Assembly (NCBI RefSeq): GCF_001434895.1
Contig: NZ_AZEE01000001.1
Span: 42,968 to 106,967 of the forward strand
Length of the DNA: 64,000 bases
Source: Secundilactobacillus odoratitofui DSM 19909 = JCM 15043
Lineage (GTDB): Bacteria; Bacillota; Bacilli; Lactobacillales; Lactobacillaceae
Direction: 5' to 3'
The notes below the pieces were generated by a model. It saw nothing but the letters and a program-made list of their open reading frames with translations, was not told where the DNA came from and did not search any database. Below, one piece after another: positions 57,289 to 64,000 of the stretch (position 1 is the stretch's first letter; each line of letters opens with the position of its first letter). Position numbers and translations under genes: made by a program.

Positions 57289-57990
57289 TTATTTTTCTAA
57301 GACAAATTCAAATCGTTCGCCAACGTATTGTGTGCGGACATATTCAAATGGCCGACCATCTTGTAAGTACGAGATTTGACGCAACCTTAAGATGGCATCT
57401 CCCCGTTTGATAGCCAAAAACTCAGCAATGCGTTCTGAAGCTGAAGATGCCGACACCATTTGTTTGGCGTGTCCAGGAATCAGATTTTTCTTAGTCTCAA
57501 GTGTCCGATACAAGGAATCGGTCACTTCCGGTTTAGAAAGGCCATCCACAATTTCAATAGGAATCGTCGCCACTTCGAAACTGATGGGAATATCATCACC
57601 GTAACGCACCCGTTCCATCCGCAAAACTTCATCGCCGTCTTTTAACTGCAATTTTTCAGCTTCACTTAAAGAAGGACTCATCACGTGATAAGACACCGTT
57701 TTACTAGATGGTTGCTTGCCCTGTGCCAGCATTAGATCGGTAAACCCAGTGACCCCTGACATTTTTTCTTGCACTTTTTGGTTGGCCACAAAGGTTCCCG
57801 AACCAACGAAGCGTTCCAAAATCCCCTCTTCGACCAAAGTTTGAATGGCTTGCCGGAGTGTCATTCGACTGACATTAAACTGAACTGCCAGTTCTCGTTC
57901 CGATGGGATTCGGTCGCCCACCGACCACTTTCCAGCTTCAATTGCCTTTTTGATCTCATTATGAATTTGAATATATACAGGTGATCCCAT
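57289..57990 (-). CDS. nagR: GntR/HutC family regulator, NagR (YvoA)-like
   Basis: The 233-residue protein has an N-terminal winged helix (GKWSVGDRIPSERELAVQFNVSRMTLRQAIQTLVEEGILERFVGSGTFV) and a C-terminal UTRA effector domain (VLRMERVRYGDDIPISFEVATIPIEI; GRPFEYVRTQYVGERFEFVLEK). Its location next to nagA, and the operator there, point to the N-acetylglucosamine regulator NagR. Effectors in Bacillus are GlcN6P and GlcNAc6P. It follows nagA by 25 bases, so it is cotranscribed. Confidence 0.88.
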   Translation of the reverse strand: MGSPVYIQIHNEIKKAIEAGKWSVGDRIPSERELAVQFNVSRMTLRQAIQTLVEEGILERFVGSGTFVANQKVQEKMSGVTGFTDLMLAQGKQPSSKTVSYHVMSPSLSEAEKLQLKDGDEVLRMERVRYGDDIPISFEVATIPIEIVDGLSKPEVTDSLYRTLETKKNLIPGHAKQMVSASSASERIAEFLAIKRGDAILRLRQISYLQDGRPFEYVRTQYVGERFEFVLEK

Positions 57991-58015
57991 AGCGTTAACG
58001 ACCTTTCTTACCTAC

Positions 58016-59161
58016 CTATTCAGCTTCGTCAGACTTAAATGCCCGGCCATAGCTGTAGGTGGTTTGCAAATTAAGCGCGCGGTCAAAGACATTCAAGTCA
58101 GCATCCATGCCAGGAAGCAGTTTGCCCTTTTGAGTTAAACCAAATTCTTCAGCTTGATTGACTGAAGCCATTTGAACCGCGTCTTCAATGCCACAGCCGG
58201 TAAACGAAATAATGTTTCTAAAAGCATCATCGTAACGAAGAACGGAGCCTGCTAAATTACCACTCTCAAGCCGGGCTTGTTTATCCTTAACGATGACCTT
58301 TTGACCACCTAACTCACTCACACCTTCGGGCATTCCTTTGGCGCGCATTGAGTCGGTGACTAGTTCGATCCGGTGTGGTCCCTTTTGTTCATAAGCGAGT
58401 TTAATCATATCTGGTACGATGTGGAAACCATCGCAGATCAATTCTGCGTACATGTTATCTTCAAGCATTGCGTGACCGGTAACACCGGGTTCGCGGTGTT
58501 TAAACTCACGTTGTGCATTATAGAGATGCGTGACGTGAGTTGCACGACTGGCCAGCATTTGAGCGCGAGTTGCGTTGCTGTGACCAACTGATGGCACGAT
58601 GTTGTGCGCTAAGCAGTAGTCTTCAAACGCTTGTGCGCCTTTGTCTTCTGGTGCATAAGTAATGAGCTTAACTAAGCCACCTGATAACGCATTCCAGTGA
58701 TCGAGTAAGTCAACGTCTGGATCCTTAATGAATTGTTCTGGCTGAGCGCCTTTATAAATGGCTGCAATAAATGGCCCTTCCAAGTGGACGCCCTTGATCA
58801 CTGGGTTAACAGCCGCCGCTTCTTTAATGCCAGTCATAGCGTGACTAATATTGTCATTAGATTGCGTCATGGTAGTTGGGAAGACCGTTGTAATGCCTTC
58901 CTTAACCATCAAATTAACCATCTGATTAATTTGATCAGCGTTACCATCCATTGAGTCAAATCCATAACCACCATGGGCGTGGACATCAATAAAGCCTGGT
59001 ACGATCACTTTGCCGTTCACAAAGGTCACTTCATCGTTTGGTTGAGCTCGGTAATCAGCCATTGCACCAACTGCCTCAATTGTTTTATTAAAGCGGATAA
59101 AACCATCCGTGATAATCTCTTCACCAGTATAGATTGTCGCGTGTTTCAACACGATACTCAT
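58016..59161 (-). CDS. nagA: N-acetylglucosamine-6-phosphate deacetylase
   Basis: The 381-residue amidohydrolase has the metal motif VIDVHAHGGYGFDSMDG-type (DVHAHGG), HLEGPFI, GHSNATRAQM, VTHLYNAQREFKHREPG and VTDSMRAKG with the catalytic Asp. It deacetylates GlcNAc6P to GlcN6P. It is the first gene of the nagA-nagR pair and has a promoter overlapped by a dre site. No nagB is in the window. Confidence 0.96.
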   Translation of the reverse strand: MSIVLKHATIYTGEEIITDGFIRFNKTIEAVGAMADYRAQPNDEVTFVNGKVIVPGFIDVHAHGGYGFDSMDGNADQINQMVNLMVKEGITTVFPTTMTQSNDNISHAMTGIKEAAAVNPVIKGVHLEGPFIAAIYKGAQPEQFIKDPDVDLLDHWNALSGGLVKLITYAPEDKGAQAFEDYCLAHNIVPSVGHSNATRAQMLASRATHVTHLYNAQREFKHREPGVTGHAMLEDNMYAELICDGFHIVPDMIKLAYEQKGPHRIELVTDSMRAKGMPEGVSELGGQKVIVKDKQARLESGNLAGSVLRYDDAFRNIISFTGCGIEDAVQMASVNQAEEFGLTQKGKLLPGMDADLNVFDRALNLQTTYSYGRAFKSDEAE

Positions 59162-59212
59162 AAACTCTTCCTCCTAATTCGCTCGCTGTATTCGATCAAG
59201 TTTACGGAGTTT

Positions 59213-59241
59213 ATTATATACTGGTATAGACCACGTTGCAA
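59213..59241 (-). promoter_or_regulatory. nagA promoter with dre operator
   Basis: On the minus strand TTGCAA (59236-59241), a 17-base spacer and TATAAT (59213-59218) form a strong promoter. The spacer contains CGTGGTCTATACCAGT; on plus this is ACTGGTATAGACCACG, close to the NagR/DasR-type dre site ATTGGTATAGATCACT. NagR bound here would block RNA polymerase. Confidence 0.85.
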
Positions 59242-59258
59242 GCTGAGTTATTTTAGAC

Positions 59259-60056
59259 TTATTCAGCGTTATTACGAGCAATCGTGGCATCGATTCCCTT
59301 AACGACTGATGTCATAAACCCGGCCTCTTCCATTGCCAGCAAGCCAGCAACGGTACTGCCTCCAGGGGATGAGACTTGGTCGATTAAACCAAACGGATTT
59401 TCGTCAGAAGCTAGCACCATTTGAGCAGAGCCCATAACAGCTTGAGCAGCAATTTTGGTTGCCTGGGCCTTCGTTAAACCATATTTGACGCCAGCACGAC
59501 TTAAACTGTCGATAAAGAAGTAAACGTAAGCTGGACTTGAGCCAGCAAGTGCGGAGAACGTCGCAAAATCGTCTTCTGGTAACGTCACCGTACTACCAAT
59601 ATGATTAAACAAGCCAGTAGCCGCATCAAGTCGGTCACCAGTTAACGCCTCATTAGCATGAACCGCCGTCATCCCAGCGCCAATTGCGACGTTCAAGTTT
59701 GGCAACGTTCGCAAAATTGGGAGATCATAACCAGCTAATTCCTCGAGTCGTTCGAGGCTAAGACCTGCCACAATTGAAATGAGTGTCGTCCGCTTTGGGT
59801 CTAGCTGGTCACGAATTTCTTTTAACACTGGCACTGCAGCGTTTGGCGTCACAGCCAAAGCTAATTGATCGCTGTTAGCAGCGACTTCAGCATTACTGGT
59901 AGCTACCTGAACACCAGTTGCCGCGGCCACTTTTTCATACGTTGAGGCATGCGCACTGTGGATTAAAATATCCGCCGGTTTTACTTGGGCTTGACTAATC
60001 AGCCCCTTAATGATGGCCTGTGCCATACCGCCAACACCGATAAAGCCAATTTTCAT
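59259..60056 (-). CDS. proC: Pyrroline-5-carboxylate reductase
   Basis: The 265-residue protein begins MKIGFIGVGGMAQAIIKGL (Rossmann), with LSLERLEE, RTLPNLNVAIGAGMTAV, SALAGSSPAYVYFFIDSLSRAGVKYGL and SPGGSTVAGLLAMEEAGF. It performs the last step of proline synthesis. The start is ATG 60056, behind GGAG; the frame opens three codons upstream with a TTG overlapping that site. The gap to nagA is 97 bases. Confidence 0.96.
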   Translation of the reverse strand: MKIGFIGVGGMAQAIIKGLISQAQVKPADILIHSAHASTYEKVAAATGVQVATSNAEVAANSDQLALAVTPNAAVPVLKEIRDQLDPKRTTLISIVAGLSLERLEELAGYDLPILRTLPNLNVAIGAGMTAVHANEALTGDRLDAATGLFNHIGSTVTLPEDDFATFSALAGSSPAYVYFFIDSLSRAGVKYGLTKAQATKIAAQAVMGSAQMVLASDENPFGLIDQVSSPGGSTVAGLLAMEEAGFMTSVVKGIDATIARNNAE

Positions 60057-60105
60057 AAGGATCAACTCCAGTTCATAATTGTTATCAATATAAACATATT
60101 ATAGC

Positions 60106-60145
60106 AAAAAAAAGACCAGTCACACACCGTGACTGGTCTTTTTTA
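60106..60145 (-). terminator. Terminator of the tRNA-Gln/Tyr cluster
   Basis: On the minus strand AAAAGACCAGTCAC, a five-base loop and GTGACTGGTCTTTTTTTT lie just past the last tRNA. Confidence 0.9.
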
Positions 60146-60146
60146 G

Positions 60147-60218
60147 TTGGGCTAGCTGGGTTCGAACCAGCGCATCACGGGATCAAAACCCGTTGCCTTA
60201 CCACTTGGCTATAGCCCA
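60147..60218 (-). tRNA. tRNA-Gln (TTG), copy 1
   Basis: Minus-strand cloverleaf: acceptor TGGGCTA/TAGCCCA, anticodon stem ACGGG-TTTTGAT-CCCGT (anticodon TTG), T arm CTGGTTCGAACCCAG. CCA is not encoded. It is identical to the copy at 60382. Confidence 0.96.
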
Positions 60219-60226
60219 ATAAGATA

Positions 60227-60309
60227 TGGACGGGAGTGGATTCGAACCACCGAACCCGAAGGAGCGGATTTACAGTCCGCCGCGTTTAGCCAGACTTCGC
60301 TACCCGTCC
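60227..60309 (-). tRNA. tRNA-Tyr (GTA), copy 1
   Basis: Minus-strand cloverleaf: acceptor GGACGGG/CCCGTCC, anticodon loop CTGTAAA with GTA, long variable arm and T arm GGTTCGAATCC. CCA is not encoded. The acceptor stem is fully Watson-Crick. Confidence 0.96.
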
Positions 60310-60381
60310 AAAAGAACTAAAAACAACATCAATAACTATACGACACTTTGGATATCTAGTCAACCCTTAAATGAATTGAAA

Positions 60382-60453
60382 TTGGGCTAGCTGGGTTCGA
60401 ACCAGCGCATCACGGGATCAAAACCCGTTGCCTTACCACTTGGCTATAGCCCA
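60382..60453 (-). tRNA. tRNA-Gln (TTG), copy 2
   Basis: It repeats copy 1 at 60147-60218 base for base, including the adjoining spacer. Anticodon TTG. Confidence 0.96.
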
Positions 60454-60461
60454 ATAAGATA

Positions 60462-60544
60462 TGGACGGGAGTGGATTCGAACCACCGAACCCGAAGGAGC
60501 GGATTTACAGTCCGCCGCGTTTAGCCAGACTTCGCTACCCATCC
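60462..60544 (-). tRNA. tRNA-Tyr (GTA), copy 2
   Basis: It repeats tRNA-Tyr copy 1 except for the acceptor 5' strand GGATGGG in place of GGACGGG, which turns the fourth pair from C-G to U-G. It is first in the cluster on the minus strand. Confidence 0.94.
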
Positions 60545-60573
60545 AAATTGATCCATCACAAATCAACTTCACT

Positions 60574-60603
60574 ATAATACCAAATTCCAGTAAGAATAGT
60601 CAA
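60574..60603 (-). promoter_or_regulatory. Promoter of the tRNA-Tyr/Gln cluster
   Basis: On the minus strand TTGACT (60598-60603), an 18-base spacer and TATTAT (60574-60579) precede the first tRNA-Tyr by about 30 bases. Confidence 0.75.
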
Positions 60604-60645
60604 GCCAGTTTTAACGTTTTCTCTATAAAATGTTGGTTTCATTCA

Positions 60646-61467
60646 TTATAGGAGTGTCAATATCCGAACTCGGTTCAACCATTCCTCTTCGAAATTGTCA
60701 GCAAGCCATTCATGCCGCCGTTTTGTTCCGTAACCAACTGATTGATTATAGTACCATGTATGGCCAAGTTGCCGTGGTTGTGGGTGAATATGCATATGGC
60801 CAAATAACACGTGTGAGACTCGATACTGATCAAGTAACGTGCCCATTTTAGCACTGCCTAACATTGCGTTAGCCATATTCCAGAATCGATTATCGTTTGT
60901 CGTTCGAATGTAAGCCGCGTTGGGTACGAAATGAGTAACAAACAACACTTGTTTATGCGCTATTTGTGCGGCCTCGAGTTGCTTTGAGACGATGTCTAAT
61001 TCAAGCTGGAGTCGCTCAGGATCACTCATCGGCTGTTTAATTGCGCCATCAATCCAATAAGCGCGTTTCCAGTGTAAAAAATCACGCTCCGTTTTTTGGG
61101 TGCTTGCTGAAAAGGAATAGTCGTACCAGCCATTATTACCAATGATCCGCCAATTAGTACCTGCAACATCAAGCGTGCGGCGATGCAAATAAGTGGCTGA
61201 TTCAACCTGATTTAGTGCTGTGTACGAAATATCGTTGACCATATCATGATTACCAGCAACAAATCGAACAAGTGTATGAGGTGTCATGGCTTGCAAATGT
61301 TCAACAAAAGCTAATGACTTATCAAAATGGTTGTACAGATCCCCAGCAATGAGATAAACATCGATCTGGTTGTCGATTAGCCACTCGCTTTGTTGAACCA
61401 GCGCGCGTTGTTCATCGACTCGGTTAATATCTAAATGTAGGTCGCTAATCATTGCGATTTTTGCCAT
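60646..61467 (-). CDS. Metallophosphoesterase family protein
   Basis: The 273-residue protein has the calcineurin-like motifs AMISDLHLDIN, YLIAGDLYNHFDK, FVAGNHDMVND, LFVTHFVP and VLFGHMHIHPQPR. It matches a family of phosphoesterases in lactic acid bacteria (TIGR03729 type, from memory) with unknown substrate. The start is ATG 61467, with GGAG upstream. It is 60 bases past the dtpT stop and separated from it by a terminator. Confidence 0.88.
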   Translation of the reverse strand: MAKIAMISDLHLDINRVDEQRALVQQSEWLIDNQIDVYLIAGDLYNHFDKSLAFVEHLQAMTPHTLVRFVAGNHDMVNDISYTALNQVESATYLHRRTLDVAGTNWRIIGNNGWYDYSFSASTQKTERDFLHWKRAYWIDGAIKQPMSDPERLQLELDIVSKQLEAAQIAHKQVLFVTHFVPNAAYIRTTNDNRFWNMANAMLGSAKMGTLLDQYRVSHVLFGHMHIHPQPRQLGHTWYYNQSVGYGTKRRHEWLADNFEEEWLNRVRILTLL

Positions 61468-61480
61468 AAGTTGCTCCAAT

Positions 61481-61524
61481 CAAAAAAAGTTGTATCACGA
61501 TAATATCGTAACACAACTTTTATT
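61481..61524 (-). terminator. Terminator of the POT transporter gene
   Basis: On the minus strand AAAAGTTGTGTTACGAT, three bases and ATCGTGATACAACTTTTTTT lie just beyond the stop of the transporter gene and end at the next gene's start. Confidence 0.85.
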
Positions 61525-61532
61525 AAATGCGT

Positions 61533-63011
61533 TTATTGAACACCAGCCATCAGTCGCTTAATTGGTTTGACCATCAAGAATAAGATAATAGCAAACACAA
61601 TTGAAACGATCCCAATAGCAGTGAAGTAAGTGACTTCGTTTGCAGGTGTATAGAACTTAACGATTTGAGAGTTAACCGCCTGCCCGGCTGAATCAGCCAA
61701 GAACCACATACTCATCATCGAAGACTGGAAGGCCTTTGGTGCAAGTTTGGTTGTGACAGACAAGCCAATTGGTGAAATCAACAGTTCGGCAATTTCAACG
61801 ATTGCCCAGCTACCAACTAGCCAGAGTGGACTAACTGCAGCGTGTGGCCCAAACATGGCAACTGGAATAACCATGAACAGGTATGAAACCCCAGCGAAGA
61901 CCATCCCAATTGCAAACTTAGATGGTGAGGATGGTTGTTTTTTACCCAACTTAGTCCACAGCGTTGCAAAGATTGGCGTGTAAATCAAAATAAACAGTGG
62001 GTTTAATGATTGGTAGTTGGCAGGATTAATGTTCATGCCTAAGAAATGATTATTAGTCTGTTCCTGAGCGAACATCGCTAACACAACTGAGCCTTGTTCT
62101 TCAATTGCCCAGAAAATTGCGGCTGCAATGAAGAGTGGCACGTATGCCCAAACACGTGAGCGTTCCTGTTTATCAACCTTTTTGCTGGTTAACATGACTG
62201 CAAAGTATGCAACTGGTGTCAACACGGCAATGATACTGAGTAATGTGATAAACGAACTTAATGTGAGTGCATTAAGCACTTTCATGATCAAAAGAATCAA
62301 TACAAATGCGATGATTCCTAAGATAACTCGGAAGGATAACTTACGCGCATCGCCCGGTTCCAATGGATCATCTGGGAACATTGAATCTTGGCTCAAGTAC
62401 TTTTTACCACCATATAGGTAGAAGATAAGGCCGAAGAACATCCCGATAGCTGCTAGTGAGAAACCAGCGTGGAAGTTGAAGGCACTCCACATACCACTGA
62501 CAGCAAACGGTGCGACTAATGAACCTAGGTTGATCCCAAACACAAAGATGGTAAACCCTGAATCACGACGGACATCGGTTTCACTATAAAGGCCACCGAC
62601 CATCTCAGAAACGTTAGGTTTAAGTAAACCAGTACCAATGGTAATCAAACAAATTGAAACAAAAAGTGCAATTTTACCAAATGGTAATGCCAAGCAAATG
62701 TGACCAAACATAATGAGCACACCACCGTAAAAGACGGTGCGTCTTGGTCCCCAGATTCGGTCACTTAAAAAGCCACCTAGAACTGAAGATAAGTAAACTA
62801 ACGACCCATAAATGGACATCACAGAGGCAGCAAGCCCCTTGTCCATGCCAAGGCCACCTTTTGCAATTGAGAAGTACATATAGTAAATCAGAATTGCTTT
62901 CATACCATAGTAACTGAACCGTTCCCACATTTCAGTGAAGAAAAGTGTCGACAACCCTCTAGGTTGACCAAAGAATGAACGATCCAAGTCCTTATTCCCT
63001 TGGTTATCCAA
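61533..63011 (-). CDS. dtpT: POT family di/tripeptide transporter
   Basis: The 492-residue protein has about 14 membrane segments with the POT signatures FFTEMWERFSYYGMKAIL (ExxERFxYY) and ETDVRRDSGFTIFVFGINLGSLVAP (PTR2). It is a proton-coupled di/tripeptide importer of the DtpT class, common in lactic acid bacteria; together with peptidases such as PepC it supplies amino acids. The start is TTG 63011, nine bases after GGAGG; the longer frame to 63038 covers that site. A clear promoter lies upstream. Confidence 0.95.
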   Translation of the reverse strand: MDNQGNKDLDRSFFGQPRGLSTLFFTEMWERFSYYGMKAILIYYMYFSIAKGGLGMDKGLAASVMSIYGSLVYLSSVLGGFLSDRIWGPRRTVFYGGVLIMFGHICLALPFGKIALFVSICLITIGTGLLKPNVSEMVGGLYSETDVRRDSGFTIFVFGINLGSLVAPFAVSGMWSAFNFHAGFSLAAIGMFFGLIFYLYGGKKYLSQDSMFPDDPLEPGDARKLSFRVILGIIAFVLILLIMKVLNALTLSSFITLLSIIAVLTPVAYFAVMLTSKKVDKQERSRVWAYVPLFIAAAIFWAIEEQGSVVLAMFAQEQTNNHFLGMNINPANYQSLNPLFILIYTPIFATLWTKLGKKQPSSPSKFAIGMVFAGVSYLFMVIPVAMFGPHAAVSPLWLVGSWAIVEIAELLISPIGLSVTTKLAPKAFQSSMMSMWFLADSAGQAVNSQIVKFYTPANEVTYFTAIGIVSIVFAIILFLMVKPIKRLMAGVQ

Positions 63012-63251
63012 AAAACAATACCTCCAAACATCTCTCACTCAAGCAAGCCATTTATTTACCAGAGTGATATTACCATTGGCGCGGCCATGCCGCTCCTCAT
63101 GATTTTCTAATTGAAACATATAGGCTATTATACGCTGTTCATTCGAGCAACGCAATGCCAATCATGCTAGTAATTACATGCTAGGTTTGATTTTTCGGGA
63201 AAATTGTCCAAGAGCAATAATTAATATTTATTCGACAGTTTGAATTTGGAC
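63012..63251. other. Gap between dtpT and the orphan PTS IIB gene
   Basis: About 240 bases without a gene. They hold the dtpT promoter and its 5' leader, about 110 bases long. No clear terminator for the upstream IIB gene was placed here. Confidence 0.4.
63127..63155 (-). promoter_or_regulatory. dtpT promoter
   Basis: On the minus strand TTGCGT (63150-63155), a 17-base spacer and TATAAT (63127-63132) form a good SigA promoter. The leader to the TTG start is about 110 bases. Confidence 0.75.
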
Positions 63252-63566
63252 TTAACCGGCAACCTTATTCTTATCTAATTCTGTCATCGTAAATTTAACC
63301 AGACTTTCACCGTTCATCCAGCCATAGATATCGTCAGGCATTTGCTTGACCGGAACGTTGGTCGTTGCTAAAGATTGGATGTCATAGTCAGCTTGAGGCG
63401 CAATCAAAATGAGTTGATATTGTTCAAGATCAGCGAGTTGTGCTTGTTGAAAATTTGCCGACTCAAAAATAATGTCAGCTTGATAGGCTTCCGTTGAGCG
63501 CTGTGCTGATTCCTTCAATGATTGACTAGAAATGCTACTGCCACAAACGATTAATACACGTGCCAT
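63252..63566 (-). CDS. Orphan PTS IIB, lactose/cellobiose class
   Basis: The 104-residue protein begins MARVLIVCGSSISSQSL, with Cys8 in the position of the phospho-Cys of cellobiose-type IIB. The remaining layout (QYQLILIAPQADYDIQSLA; PDDIYGWMNGESLVKFTM) also matches that family. The usual CAAGMSTS loop is CGSSISSQ here. No IIA or IIC is encoded nearby. The start is ATG 63566, eight bases after GGAGG. It may serve a distant permease or act as a regulator. Confidence 0.8.
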   Translation of the reverse strand: MARVLIVCGSSISSQSLKESAQRSTEAYQADIIFESANFQQAQLADLEQYQLILIAPQADYDIQSLATTNVPVKQMPDDIYGWMNGESLVKFTMTELDKNKVAG

Positions 63567-63611
63567 AATTTTGGCCTCCCAGATATTACGCATATGCGCT
63601 TTAATGAATTC

Positions 63612-63640
63612 AGCATACCACTTCGAAGACTATACCACAA
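63612..63640 (-). promoter_or_regulatory. Promoter of the orphan PTS IIB gene
   Basis: On the minus strand TTGTGG (63635-63640), a 17-base spacer and TATGCT (63612-63617) lie about 45 bases upstream of the start. Confidence 0.55.
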
Positions 63641-63729
63641 GTGTAATACGTTAATCTAAGTCAATGATAATGGTGCTTTTAATATCTATACCAATTTTAT
63701 AAGGGTATCTCATGATCCTAAAAATTCAT

Positions 63730-63762
63730 CAAAAAAAGACACTAACAACTGTTAGTGTCTTT
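63730..63762 (-). terminator. Terminator of the rRNA/tRNA operon
   Basis: On the minus strand AAAGACACTAAC, a short loop and GTTAGTGTCTTTTTTT lie just past tRNA-Thr and end the transcript that comes from the rRNA operon. Confidence 0.9.
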
Positions 63763-63778
63763 GAAACCGTTATATTGA

Positions 63779-63851
63779 TGCCGGCTGAGGAATTCGAATC
63801 CCCGACCCTCGGTTTACGATACCGATGCTCTACCAACTGAGCTAAGCCGGC
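63779..63851 (-). tRNA. tRNA-Thr (CGT)
   Basis: Minus-strand cloverleaf: acceptor GCCGGCT/AGCCGGC, anticodon stem TCGGT-ATCGTAA-ACCGA (anticodon CGT), T arm GGGGATTCGAATTCC. CCA is not encoded. It lies 15 bases after tRNA-Asn in the same transcript. Confidence 0.94.
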
Positions 63852-63866
63852 ATTACTTATTATTGA

Positions 63867-63939
63867 CTCCGGCAGGCGGGCTCGAACCGTCGACAACCTG
63901 ATTAACAGTCAGGTGCTCTACCAACTGAGCTATGCCGGA
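63867..63939 (-). tRNA. tRNA-Asn (GTT)
   Basis: Minus-strand cloverleaf: acceptor TCCGGCA/TGCCGGA, anticodon loop CTGTTAA (GTT), T arm ACGGTTCGAGCCCG. It is directly downstream of the 5S rRNA gene. Confidence 0.95.
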
Positions 63940-63948
63940 ATAATATAG

Positions 63949-64000
63949 CGTGGCAACGTCCTACCCTTGCAGGGGGCGATCCCCCAACTACTCTCGGCGT
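63949..64000 (-). rRNA. rrf: 5S rRNA, 3' part
   Basis: The last ~52 bases are the 3' end of a 5S rRNA gene on the minus strand: ACGCCGAGAGTAGTTGGGGG, then GATCGCCCCCTGCAAGGGTA and GGACGTTGCCAC. The gene continues beyond the right edge. This marks the end of an rRNA operon followed by tRNA-Asn and tRNA-Thr. Confidence 0.95.

Noticed and set aside
60147..60544. Mobile-element insertion at the duplicated tRNA block
   Set aside because: No integrase, target-site duplications or attachment-site repeats; a simple tandem duplication explains it.

Overview
The window looks like chromosomal core DNA of a lactic acid bacterium, most probably family Lactobacillaceae. The evidence is the gene order (cysS-mrnC-rlmB-yacP-sigH-rpmG-secE-nusG-rplKAJL, recR-yaaL-tmk-yaaQ-holB-yabA-rsmI, rex next to a ydiF-type ABC-F gene), HrcA/CIRCE control of groESL, a mannose-class PTS with a ManO (DUF956) protein, an acyl-ACP thioesterase, PepC, a POT peptide transporter, class Ib ribonucleotide reductase, and niacin salvage (pncB-nadE). 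Base composition looks moderate and even. I saw no prophage, insertion sequence, CRISPR array or obvious horizontally acquired island. The genus cannot be fixed from the sequence alone.

Layout. 1-3.2 kb: an LrgB membrane protein (+) and a KimA-type potassium importer (-). 3.3-8.3 kb: groESL under CIRCE, the NADH sensor rex, and an ABC-F ATPase read divergently from rex. 8.3-13.2 kb: a minus-strand run with tsaD, two rimI-like acetyltransferases, tsaB, acyl-ACP thioesterase, rsmI and yabA. 13.3-19.5 kb: holB, yaaQ (c-di-AMP receptor), tmk, an unusual ~116-nt palindromic element, yaaL, recR, ybaB, dnaX, SRP RNA and tadA. 19.6-23.3 kb: nrdHEF on the plus strand with two NrdR-like boxes and a strong terminator between nrdH and nrdE. 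23.4-35.9 kb: ribosomal proteins L7/L12, L10, L1 and L11 with structured leaders, nusG, secE, rpmG, sigH, yacP, rlmB, mrnC, cysS, gltX, a PIN/TRAM protein, radA and dut.

36-45.5 kb: pepC (+), gpmA, a DMT transporter, an AEC transporter, an LCP ligase (+), and a mannose-class PTS operon (IIA, IIB, IIC, IID, ManO) behind a cre-like site, then a HAD phosphatase. 45.5-50.5 kb: tRNA-Leu, thrB, hom, sprT and tex. 50.7-54 kb: a P-type calcium ATPase coupled to an unrecognised 144-residue helical protein. 54-61.5 kb: nadE-pncB, tagA (+), nagR-like gntR with nagA under a visible dre operator, proC, a duplicated tRNA-Tyr/tRNA-Gln block and a metallophosphoesterase. 61.5-64 kb: a POT di/tripeptide transporter, an orphan cellobiose-class PTS IIB, tRNA-Thr, tRNA-Asn, and the 3' end of a 5S rRNA gene, which is the tail of an rRNA operon running off the right edge.

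Most genes are on the minus strand; only lrgB, the ABC-F gene, nrdHEF, pepC, the LCP gene and tagA are on plus. I did not find a plainly new biological system. The items most worth a second look are the palindromic element at 15.6 kb, the leader attenuator in front of nusG, the three-way-junction leader of rplK, the terminator inside nrdHEF, the duplicated tRNA pair with one acceptor-stem change, the unknown partner of the calcium ATPase, and the orphan PTS IIB. Many genes start at TTG or GTG just downstream of a good Shine-Dalgarno site, so several starts given here are shorter than the longest open frame.
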